Source: Chloroflexota bacterium (GTDB lineage Bacteria > Chloroflexota > Anaerolineae > Promineifilales > Promineifilaceae). Taken from it: 44,590 nucleotides of DNA. Positions 24,047 through 30,547 of this stretch are shown here, piece by piece. The position numbers were made by a program, and so were the translations under genes. Location: contig JAKQCM010000223.1 in NCBI GenBank assembly GCA_029559155.1, forward strand, positions 1-44,590, read 5' to 3'. Below the pieces are notes generated by a model. That model searched no databases. It was not told the DNA's origin and worked only from the letters and a program-made list of their open reading frames with translations. Positions within the stretch are counted from its first letter, which is position 1, and each line of letters begins with the position of its first letter.

Positions 24047-25398
24047 TTGACCGTCCTTAACAATAGATCCAGCGATTCGCCAACTTTTTGCAGATCGTGG
24101 CACAGGCTGAGGAGTTCCAGGTCCACCTGGCGGAAGCGGCGGCCGCTTTGGCTGCGAAAGCGGCGGAAGAGGCGGCGGGCGGTGACGATGACGGCGTCGT
24201 TGATGGCCTGGGTGAGGGCGGCGAGGACGGTTTGCAGGTCGGCAGCCCAGGTTTCGGTTTGGGCGTCGAGCAGGCTGCGGGTCATGGGTTCCAGGTCCAG
24301 CCAGGCTTCGTCCAACTCTTCGAGGCCGCTGTCCAGCGAGGTTTCGACGCGGCGGAGTTCGTCGTCGATGGCTTGCCAGGCGTCGTGTTCGGTGGTGAGG
24401 CGGCGCAAGCGGGCGTCTATACCGCTGAGGGCGGCGCTGCCTTGTTTGATCTGAGTGACGAGTTCGGACTCTGCCTGGTCGGATTGGTTAAGGCTGGCGG
24501 TGATGGTGGTAACGGCCGTTTCCAGATTAGGCAGCCGCAGCGCTTTGGCGGTGGTAATGAGTTGGGCGTTGAGGCGTGAGGGTTGGCGGTTGATGATGCG
24601 GTAGAGGCGGCGGGTGGCGCTGTTGAGTTGGTCGGGGTTGGATTGTTCAACGGCCGTGCGCATCATCTCTTGCACCTTACGCAGTTGTTCAGCCCACAAT
24701 TTGGCCTCTTCGGCAAACACCGCCTGGCGCACCAACGACAGCAAATCGTCGATTTTTGCGCCTAATTCCGGCTCGTTCAGGGCTAAACTGTCCCAGGCCA
24801 GCTCGTCATCCGGCAGCCGTTTGCGATCATTTTCGATGAGGAAATAGCGGTTTTCTAATTCTTGAAACAGGTCGTGGGCCAGTTTCAGATCATTCATCAA
24901 GTCGATGCGGCTGGAGGCGGCCTGAAAATCATTTTGGAAGCGCACAATGGCTTCGCGGGTTTCCGGGCGGCGCAGCAGGCTGATGAGGGCGGTAAACCCC
25001 TGGCTGGCCAGCAGCGTATCGGGTGTGTTGTCGTCGGGTTGGGCAATGCGTGGGGCAACAACGGTGGGCAGCGCATCCGGGTCGTTTTCGTCGATCAGGA
25101 TCTGTTCCCAGGTGAGCGCCGGTCGGGCTTCGCGCAGCATGGTTAGCAGCACGCGCAGCCTTTGGCGGCGGTTGACGTGCAAAATGAGGGTGTCGACGCG
25201 CGCCGATATGCCGGTGTCTGGCCCGCCAAGATCGTCGTAGATGACGCCAAGATCGCTGCACAGCAGGCGAACTTCGGCGGCGTCAAACAGATCGACAATC
25301 GTTTGCCGTAGTTTGCGGTGGCTGACTTGACTGGCTTCCGGAAACCGGTCTTCGCTTTGGTGGGCGGGTGGGTTGTTGAACTGCGTTGACTCGCTCAT
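24043..25398 (-). CDS. Effector-associated-domain-like, coiled-coil protein; first gene of the STAND operon
   Basis: A 451-aa soluble protein. Residues 27-95 (RKLRQTIVDLFDAAEVRLL, LGVIYDDLGGPDTG, RVDTLILHVNRRQRLRVLL) are a compact helical domain resembling the death-like effector-associated domains (EAD1 type) that serve as adaptors in bacterial conflict systems. The rest is long helices with coiled-coil character (about 120-430), including repeated Leu-rich segments and a basic RRLFRRFRSQSGRRFRQ patch near 410. I see no nuclease, protease, TIR or membrane domain. It ends in an ATGA overlap with the FGE-type STAND gene. An adaptor or scaffold role is inferred from context; the EAD assignment is by pattern only. 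Confidence 0.7.
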   Translation of the reverse strand: MSESTQFNNPPAHQSEDRFPEASQVSHRKLRQTIVDLFDAAEVRLLCSDLGVIYDDLGGPDTGISARVDTLILHVNRRQRLRVLLTMLREARPALTWEQILIDENDPDALPTVVAPRIAQPDDNTPDTLLASQGFTALISLLRRPETREAIVRFQNDFQAASSRIDLMNDLKLAHDLFQELENRYFLIENDRKRLPDDELAWDSLALNEPELGAKIDDLLSLVRQAVFAEEAKLWAEQLRKVQEMMRTAVEQSNPDQLNSATRRLYRIINRQPSRLNAQLITTAKALRLPNLETAVTTITASLNQSDQAESELVTQIKQGSAALSGIDARLRRLTTEHDAWQAIDDELRRVETSLDSGLEELDEAWLDLEPMTRSLLDAQTETWAADLQTVLAALTQAINDAVIVTARRLFRRFRSQSGRRFRQVDLELLSLCHDLQKVGESLDLLLRTVK

Positions 25399-25418
25399 AA
25401 GCTTGTACTCAAGACAAG

Positions 25419-25447
25419 ATTATAGGCTTAGGCGCGAGAATTGTAAA
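25419..25447 (-). promoter_or_regulatory. Promoter of the EAD/STAND operon
   Basis: On the minus strand TTTACA (25447-25442) and TATAAT (25424-25419) are separated by 17 bp, one mismatch from consensus overall. The expected start near 25412 leaves a leader of about 14 nt before the ATG at 25398. The leader contains an imperfect CTTGT/ACAAG inverted repeat. Confidence 0.7.
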
Positions 25448-25483
25448 TTTTCTGGGTGGGTGGCAAGCGGGATGGCGGGGGAA

Positions 25484-25544
25484 ACTCACGGCCGTACGCC
25501 CACAGGTAGTTATTTGTGCCTCATTGGAGGTTACGGCCGTGAGT
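25484..25544. terminator. Inverted repeat with an ACGGCCGT octamer in each arm
   Basis: ACTCACGGCCGTA (25484-25496) and TACGGCCGTGAGT (25532-25544) are perfect 13-bp inverted arms with a 35-base loop. It lies 5 bp past the stop of the 126-aa gene and upstream of the STAND-operon promoter. It probably separates the two transcription units as a hairpin terminator, though the T tract is only three bases. Confidence 0.5.
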
Positions 25545-25549
25545 CTAAT

Positions 25550-25930
25550 TTATTCAACAAAGATTTCGACGCGTTCGCCGTCTTCGTCGTCGGTGATGTC
25601 CATGATTTTGCCTTGCTGGCCGCTGCGAATGGCCTGCATGATCTGGTCGTATTCCATGCCTTCCATTTCCGGGGCAAAACGCGCGCCCATTTTGATGCCC
25701 ACGTTGACAAGCCCCATGGGCAGGTTGACGTTGACTTTGTTGCGGCCGGTTTGGGTGTCGGTGATGCGCACGCGGAACCAGCGGGGTGTGCTGGCTCCCT
25801 TGAGCGGTTCGGCTTTGGGGTTTTGGTTGTCTCGATCCAAAGCGCGAAGGAGTTCGGCTCCCTCTGCGGCAGTGATTTTGCCTTCTTCGATCATTTTTAA
25901 GATTTGAATTCGTTCTTCTGTGCTAGCCAT
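25550..25930 (-). CDS. SHOCT-like domain protein, YvlB-related (paralogue of the 145-aa protein)
   Basis: A 126-aa protein. Residues 1-30 (TEERIQILKMIEEGKITAAE) are the SHOCT-like helical hairpin found at the ends of YvlB/DUF4097 and DUF2089 proteins. Residues 48-126 (WFRVRITDTQTGRNKVNVNL, VNVGIKMGARFAPEMEG, IMDITDDEDGERVEIFVE) are a beta-rich domain also found in the protein at 28490-28927. Acidic C-terminus, no membrane helix. It overlaps the GNAT gene stop by 8 bases, so translation is coupled. It is probably part of an envelope-stress regulon, by analogy with YvlB/LiaX families. Confidence 0.75.
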   Translation of the reverse strand: MASTEERIQILKMIEEGKITAAEGAELLRALDRDNQNPKAEPLKGASTPRWFRVRITDTQTGRNKVNVNLPMGLVNVGIKMGARFAPEMEGMEYDQIMQAIRSGQQGKIMDITDDEDGERVEIFVE

Positions 25931-26951
25931 TTTTGTGACTCCTTATTTCGCCGTTGGCGGGTGTTGGTCTGAGGTCCAGGCGCATGTGGATGAGTGTGCG
26001 CTGGGGTTTGAAGTTTGCTTGGCGCAGCAGGTCGTTGGTCAGTTGGTCGCCGGCCGGATGGTCGATGCGGATGTTGCGGCGGGGCAGGTAGGGCAGGCGG
26101 CGCAGGGCTTTGGCGAGTAACGGCCGTTCCAATTCCCCCATCCAGTTCGGTTGCACGCGCAGCAAAAGCTGGTGGGCGCGGCCCCATTCGCTCCAGATGC
26201 TGGACATGCCGACCAGCCTTTCATGGCTGGCGGCGACCCAGGTTTCGGCGGTGCGGGCATTGGTAAAATTGGCGACGCGCCGCCAGAAGCCCAGCCGGTA
26301 GGTGTCGGGCAGGATGGGTTCCGGCCAGTTGAGGTCCGGGGAGAGGGCCAGACGGTCGAGATCGTAAGCCTGACGCCATTCTTTTGCGCGTAGTTCGCGG
26401 ATGGAGATAGTAGAGGGGTTTTCCAGGGCATGAACGCGGCCGGCAGCGGCCGTCCAGGTGGTCATGGCGCCAAGATTGGCGTAACCCAGGTTGGTGTAGA
26501 GGTCAAGGGCGTGGCTGTTGTTGTGGTCCACTTGCAAGAGGATTTCGCGTCCGCCGCGCTGCCGCACGTTGTCGGTAACAGCCTGCATGAGCAGCCGGGC
26601 AATGCCCCGGCGGCGGTAGTCTGGGTGGACAGCGACATTGACGATGAGGAAACGGCCGTGTAAGCGCGTGGTAAGCAGGGTGGTGTTGCCGACGACACGG
26701 CCGTTTTCTTCCCACACATAACCCTGCGAAAGGCGGCTGGCGGCCGGATTCAGACGCCATAAAATAGCCGGCTGCATCTGGCTTTGGGGCGCATAATAGC
26801 CTTGCAGCGCGCGGCGTCCTTCTGCATCTAATGATTCGCCAAAGGCGATTTGCAGAAGTTCCAAGACTTGAGGAATGTCTTTATTTAAATTAATCGGTCG
26901 CGGTCCATTGGTTGCCCGCGACGGCGCAGGAATGGTAATGACCATGGTCAT
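25923..26951 (-). CDS. GNAT N-acetyltransferase with two GNAT-like halves
   Basis: A 342-aa acetyl-CoA-dependent acetyltransferase. The N-terminal GNAT fold has motif A VAVHPDYRRRGIARLLM (about 110-126) with the acetyl-CoA pyrophosphate loop RRRGIA, and motif B in HALDLYTNLGYANLGAM. The C-terminal half (about 185-335) is a second, degenerate GNAT-like region lacking a clear RxxGxG/A loop. The start at 26951 is chosen because GAGG lies 8 bases upstream. An ATG at 26945 and a TTG at 26976 are weaker alternatives. The acceptor substrate is unknown. It sits inside the SHOCT/DUF4097 cluster, coupled to the gene after it. Confidence 0.85.
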   Translation of the reverse strand: MTMVITIPAPSRATNGPRPINLNKDIPQVLELLQIAFGESLDAEGRRALQGYYAPQSQMQPAILWRLNPAASRLSQGYVWEENGRVVGNTTLLTTRLHGRFLIVNVAVHPDYRRRGIARLLMQAVTDNVRQRGGREILLQVDHNNSHALDLYTNLGYANLGAMTTWTAAAGRVHALENPSTISIRELRAKEWRQAYDLDRLALSPDLNWPEPILPDTYRLGFWRRVANFTNARTAETWVAASHERLVGMSSIWSEWGRAHQLLLRVQPNWMGELERPLLAKALRRLPYLPRRNIRIDHPAGDQLTNDLLRQANFKPQRTLIHMRLDLRPTPANGEIRSHKNG

Positions 26952-27027
26952 TGATTTTACCTCAAATCGTAGGAACAACCTCCTGTGAGAATGGTTAGAA
27001 TGTTTTCAGATGGATCAGTGCGCCGGA

Positions 27028-27087
27028 AGACCCTAAGGGTTTTGTTGCGGATGCAGCAAAATTATTGGGGCCAAACCCTTAGGGTCT
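27028..27087. repeat. Hairpin element, copy 1 of the AGACCCTAAGGGTTT family
   Basis: Perfect 15-bp inverted arms AGACCCTAAGGGTTT (27028-27042) and AAACCCTTAGGGTCT (27073-27087). Each arm also contains its own short palindrome CCCTAAGGG-like core, so either a long stem or two cruciforms could form. It lies in the spacer between the DUF4097-SHOCT gene and the GNAT gene. Confidence 0.85.
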
Positions 27088-27116
27088 GTATTGATAAGTC
27101 GGTTGGTATCACCGGA

Positions 27117-27165
27117 AGACCCTAAGGGTTTTGTTGCGCATCTCCAGGCCAAACCCTTAGGGTCT
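27117..27165. repeat. Hairpin element, copy 2 of the AGACCCTAAGGGTTT family
   Basis: Arms 27117-27131 and 27151-27165 are identical to those of copy 1, with a shorter loop (19 against 30 bases). The flanking CCGGA before the left arm and TTGTTGCG after it are also shared, so the whole element was duplicated. It starts 11 bp past the stop of the 433-aa gene and could serve as its terminator. Confidence 0.85.
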
Positions 27166-27175
27166 GCGGTCGATT

Positions 27176-28477
27176 TTATCCTTCGATGGCTTCCAGTAAG
27201 GTGTTGGCCTCTTCGGGTGTGATGATGCCCTGTTCAACCATTTTAAGGATTTTTAGCTGCTCTTCTGGCGTGGCTTGCTGAGACGCCTGCGGTTTGGGTG
27301 GTTTGGGCGGTTTAGGCGGCGTGGGCGGGGTGGCCCATTTAGACTGTCGGCGCATCTGCTGTTCGGCCTGTCGTTGGGCGCGTTCGGCAGCCCGTTCGGC
27401 CTGTCGCTGGGCGCGTTCGGCGGCCCGTTCCGCTTTGGCGGCGGCTTTTTCCGTTTGCTGTGAGATTTTTTCGGTCAGTTTTTTGGCAAAATCGGCGCCA
27501 AATTGGGCTTCTAAGCCAGAAGAGATGCGCCCGATTTGCGCTTCGACTTCGCGGCTGATGCGTTCGCCCAGGTTGTTGAAGTCGAAGGAAAAATCGAAAG
27601 CGAAGTCTTCGTCGGTTTCTGCGTCCCATTCTTCTTTTACCAGGCGGAATTCTTTAAGGAGGATACGGCCGTTTGCCGACAGGTTCAGGTGTGTTTTGCC
27701 CGCGCCAATGCTGCCGGTGAGTGTGCCATTTTCTTCTGTGACACCTTCCAGGGGCAGGTCGTTTTTAATGATGGACCCGGTGGCCTGAATGTTGACCGGC
27801 GCTTCTGCTGGCCAGCGCACCACAATATCGCCATGCGCCTGACAGACATGCTCCCCTTCGCTCAGACCGCCGCGCAGCCGCACATCGCCGCTGACCTGCT
27901 GCAAAGTTAACAGACCGCCCACATTGCGCACGTTCACGTCGCGGTGTCCTTGTTGCAGGGTCACATCGCCGTCGATGTATTCCAGGTTTAAGTCGCCGCT
28001 GCCCGTTTGCAGGCTGACGCTGCCGGAAGCATGGCGTACGGACAAATCGCCATTGACTGTTGCCAGATTCAGGCTGTTTATCTGGCGGCAAACGGCGTCG
28101 CCGTTAATGGTTTCGGCGCTTAATGAGCCGTCGATTTGTTTTGCGGACAAGTCGCCGTGGATTGTGCCCATTTTGGCGCTGCTGAGGCTGGCGAGCACGG
28201 CGTCGCCGGAAATGTCGCCCAGGCTGAGGTCGCCATGGACCTGTTTGATGACCAGGTCGCCGTGGACGGCCTGCACGGCCAGGGCTGTTTCATGGGGGAC
28301 GTTTAGTTTCAGGTCGCTGTGGCTGGTGATATTGAGACCATCGGCGTCTTCGCGGGTTTCGTATTGGCCAGAGCGAATGAGCACGGCCGTTTCCGCCCAA
28401 CCACGAATAACCAGATCACCATGACACTCAATCGATAGTCGGGGCATTTTCCCCAATTCAAAACGATCTTTGTTCAT
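27176..28477 (-). CDS. DUF4097-type beta-repeat protein with C-terminal SHOCT-like domain
   Basis: A 433-aa protein of YvlB/LiaX-like architecture in reverse order. Residues 15-280 are a DUF4097-type run of short beta turns with the motif GDLS or GDV every 15-20 residues (VHGDLVIKQVHGDLSLGDIS, IDGDVTLQQGHRDVNV), predicted to make a beta-solenoid. Residues 285-345 are acidic/aromatic then helical. Residues 345-385 are a basic Ala/Glu/Arg/Gln coiled coil (QRQAERAAERAQRQAE). A Pro/Lys linker leads to the SHOCT-like hairpin EEQLKILKMVEQGIITPEE at the end. No signal peptide is visible. It starts 12 bp after the 145-aa gene. Confidence 0.82.
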   Translation of the reverse strand: MNKDRFELGKMPRLSIECHGDLVIRGWAETAVLIRSGQYETREDADGLNITSHSDLKLNVPHETALAVQAVHGDLVIKQVHGDLSLGDISGDAVLASLSSAKMGTIHGDLSAKQIDGSLSAETINGDAVCRQINSLNLATVNGDLSVRHASGSVSLQTGSGDLNLEYIDGDVTLQQGHRDVNVRNVGGLLTLQQVSGDVRLRGGLSEGEHVCQAHGDIVVRWPAEAPVNIQATGSIIKNDLPLEGVTEENGTLTGSIGAGKTHLNLSANGRILLKEFRLVKEEWDAETDEDFAFDFSFDFNNLGERISREVEAQIGRISSGLEAQFGADFAKKLTEKISQQTEKAAAKAERAAERAQRQAERAAERAQRQAEQQMRRQSKWATPPTPPKPPKPPKPQASQQATPEEQLKILKMVEQGIITPEEANTLLEAIEG

Positions 28478-28489
28478 TTTTATTATCCT

Positions 28490-28927
28490 CTAGTCGATGT
28501 AAACCCGGACGTGTTCGTTGCTTTCTTCGTCCTGAACATCCACCAAAACCCCTTGCCCGGTTTCTTGCAGCAGCCCAGATAGCTCATCCCAATCCAAACC
28601 ATCCAGCTCTGGCGAGAAGTGACGGCCCACTTTGAGGCCAAAATTCACCAATGGCAGCGGGATATTGACGGTGACTTTGCTTTTGCCTGTTTCTAAATTG
28701 CGCACATTCACATGGAACCAGCGCAGCCCGTTTTTCTTAAGAGGCTGTGGTTTTTCTGGCGTCGGCGCGAATGGCTCTTCAAATGCGTCGGCTATTTCCA
28801 CTTTCAGCGGTTTTTCCGGCGGTTCCGGCGCTGTAGAAAGCGCGCTGAGGAGTTCGGATGCTTCTTCGGCGGAAATTTTGCCGCCGGCCAGAAGATCTAA
28901 AATTTCTTTGCGATTGGTTGTAGACAT
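28490..28927 (-). CDS. SHOCT-like domain protein, paralogue of the 126-aa protein
   Basis: A 145-aa protein. It begins with the SHOCT-like hairpin (RKEILDLLAGGKISAEEASE), has an acidic Pro-rich linker (about 30-62) and ends in the beta-rich domain shared with the protein at 25550-25930: WFHVNVRNLETGKSKVTVNI against WFRVRITDTQTGRNKVNVNL, and GLKVGRHFSPELDGLDW against GIKMGARFAPEMEGMEY. The start at 28927 is chosen because GGAGG lies 6 bases upstream; the ATG at 28939 contains that ribosome site. The function is unknown. Confidence 0.75.
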   Translation of the reverse strand: MSTTNRKEILDLLAGGKISAEEASELLSALSTAPEPPEKPLKVEIADAFEEPFAPTPEKPQPLKKNGLRWFHVNVRNLETGKSKVTVNIPLPLVNFGLKVGRHFSPELDGLDWDELSGLLQETGQGVLVDVQDEESNEHVRVYID

Positions 28928-29084
28928 GATTGCCTCCATTTCTAAGCAGATGATTGGTTAGCTGGTTGATTCAGGGGCGGGAATTTACCCGGTTGACACC
29001 CAGCCCTTGATCCGTTTGTAAATTATGTGATGATGGCACAGACCCAAAGGGTTTAAGCAAATCTTTCAGGCCTTACCAATTTGT

Positions 29085-29465
29085 TCAGGAGCCGCCGCGC
29101 AAAATTTGCAAGGCTTCGTCGGCGGAGAGGGTTCCGGCGCTGACTTCAGCCAGAATTTCGCGGCGGGTTCCTTCGGACATGGGCGTGCGTTCCGGTTCGC
29201 CCACTTCGTAGCCCATCGCTTCGATGACTTCCGTGAGACGGGCGCGGACGGCCGGATAAGACATGCCTAACTCTTGTTCCACACGGTTGATTTTGCCTTC
29301 GCAGCGGATGAAGAGTTCTACAAAATTTAGTTGCTCGGCCGAGAGTTCGTACAATCGACCCAGCGTAAAATGTCCTTCGATGGTGGTGTCACAGGTCCGG
29401 CAGTGCAGACGGGTGACGGTAAGGGTATCGTTGCAGATGGGACATTGACCGATAACAGGGTTCAT
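29085..29465 (-). CDS. DUF2089 family protein: zinc ribbon, HTH and SHOCT-like tail
   Basis: A 126-aa predicted transcription regulator. Cys pairs CPIC (about 8-11) and CRTC (about 22-25) form a zinc ribbon. Residues 35-95 hold a helix-turn-helix (FIRCEGKINRVEQELGMSYP, then AVRARLTEVIEAMGY). The C-terminus (RREILAEVSAGTLSADEALQ) is the same SHOCT-like hairpin seen in three neighbours. Homologues are typically next to DUF4097/YvlB genes, as here, so it may control the cluster. A GGAGG ribosome site lies about 10 bases before the ATG. Confidence 0.85.
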   Translation of the reverse strand: MNPVIGQCPICNDTLTVTRLHCRTCDTTIEGHFTLGRLYELSAEQLNFVELFIRCEGKINRVEQELGMSYPAVRARLTEVIEAMGYEVGEPERTPMSEGTRREILAEVSAGTLSADEALQILRGGS

Positions 29466-29592
29466 GAACGCTTTTTCCTCCAGAATTGGCGCGCCTGGGC
29501 GCGGGTTTCATCGTTGTCTAGACAAATTTTACCGGGCGAGATTGGCCCGGATTGAAACCTAATTGCTCGTGTTACTCATTTTCTCTGGTCGA

Positions 29593-29623
29593 AACCTCAA
29601 GGGTTAACAGAACCTTTGGGGTT
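29593..29623 (-). terminator. Hairpin after the 227-aa DUF4097 gene
   Basis: AACCTCAAGGGTT (29593-29605) and AACCTTTGGGGTT (29611-29623) form a 13-bp stem with two non-Watson-Crick positions and a 5-base loop, 18 bp past the stop at 29642. It has no T tract. The sequence is related to the AGACCCTAAGGGTTT hairpins at 27028 and 27117. Confidence 0.45.
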
Positions 29624-29641
29624 TTGGGTGGGTAACATCGC

Positions 29642-30325
29642 CTAATAATTCCCCTGAACGCGCAGACTGCCGGTGACAATCTGGGCTTTGATGGCTCCTT
29701 CGCCTGTGCCCAATGTGCCTTTCAGGTGTTTGCCGGTGAGGGCTTTGTGGAGCTTGGGTTGGGCGAGGGGAAGGGCGCAGTGGACGTCGCCGGTCAGGAC
29801 ACGGCCGTCGAACTTCGCATTTGGTTCTTGGGTCAGGTTGAGCCGGATGCTGCCGGTGACCGCTTCAAAGCGATGAAAATCGTTGGTCAGGAAGCCATTG
29901 TAGGTAACTTCGCCGGTGGTGGCGCGGGCGTCGACGCGCGCGCCGATGTTAGCCAGATCGTTTTTGCCGGTGACGACGGTCGCCGTGACCGGCGCGTCGA
30001 TGTCGCGGATGCGCATCTGGCCGGTGATGGTTTTGGCGTGGATGGCGCAGGTGTGGGGCACGTGGATGGTGAGGATGGCTTTGGGTTGGTCGTTGGAACT
30101 GAACCAATGGCCGATTTTTTGCCGCCAATCTTTGTTTTCTTGCTCGACGTGTACGGAGATGTAATCTTCCTGGCGGGTGACGTTGATGGTCATGTGGCGC
30201 AGGTCGGCTTCGATGGTGATGGAACGGCCGTCATGCGGCTGAATCGTCACGTCGCCAATTTCTGCTCTTACGTGAAGCTGACCTTTATCGCTTGTCAGGG
30301 TTTCGGAAAATGAAACGTGTTCCAT
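29642..30325 (-). CDS. DUF4097-type beta-repeat protein
   Basis: A 227-aa protein made almost wholly of short beta strands: VRAEIGDVTIQPHDGRSITI, HVPHTCAIHAKTITGQMRI, then VTGKNDL, ATTGEVTYN, VTGSIRLN, LTGDVHC and VTGSLRV at regular intervals of about 17-25 residues, the TG(E/D/S)V turn pattern of DUF4097 putative adhesins. It has no signal peptide and no SHOCT tail. First gene after the strong promoter at 30388-30416, and probably the lead gene of the SHOCT/DUF4097/DUF2089 cluster. Confidence 0.8.
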   Translation of the reverse strand: MEHVSFSETLTSDKGQLHVRAEIGDVTIQPHDGRSITIEADLRHMTINVTRQEDYISVHVEQENKDWRQKIGHWFSSNDQPKAILTIHVPHTCAIHAKTITGQMRIRDIDAPVTATVVTGKNDLANIGARVDARATTGEVTYNGFLTNDFHRFEAVTGSIRLNLTQEPNAKFDGRVLTGDVHCALPLAQPKLHKALTGKHLKGTLGTGEGAIKAQIVTGSLRVQGNY

Positions 30326-30387
30326 AAAATTTCATGCTCGTATACAAATTATTGATATAGGCCACAATAAAATTGTGTGATGCTGCC

Positions 30388-30416
30388 ATCATAAACCAAA
30401 AAAATTATCATGTCAA
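30388..30416 (-). promoter_or_regulatory. Near-consensus promoter of the DUF4097/SHOCT cluster
   Basis: On the minus strand TTGACA (30416-30411) and TATGAT (30393-30388) are separated by 17 bp. The surrounding region is markedly AT-rich compared with the rest of the window. The leader to the ATG at 30325 is about 55 nt. Confidence 0.8.
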
Positions 30417-30428
30417 GAATAATCTTGA
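30413..30428. promoter_or_regulatory. Operator-like inverted repeat overlapping the -35 box
   Basis: TCAAGA-N4-TCTTGA is a perfect inverted repeat whose left arm overlaps the -35 hexamer at 30411-30416. A bound regulator here would block the polymerase. Another TCAAGA half-site occurs at 30446-30451. Confidence 0.55.
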
Positions 30429-30448
30429 AAATAATTCGCGTAAAATCA

Positions 30449-30481
30449 AGAAATATTTATATTGGTGTGAGAAATATTTAT
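30449..30481. repeat. Two direct repeats 21 bp apart upstream of the cluster promoter
   Basis: AGAAATATTTAT occurs at 30449-30460 and 30470-30481, a 21-bp period equal to two helical turns. Each copy contains the palindrome AAATATTT. The position upstream of the -35 box suits an activator or UP-like element. I see no gene in 30326-30547. Confidence 0.5.
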
Positions 30482-30547
30482 TTAGGGGTGAAATTTGAGG
30501 GCTGTATTGGTCTCGAGTCTCTCAGACGTGATCGCTGCCGATTGTTT

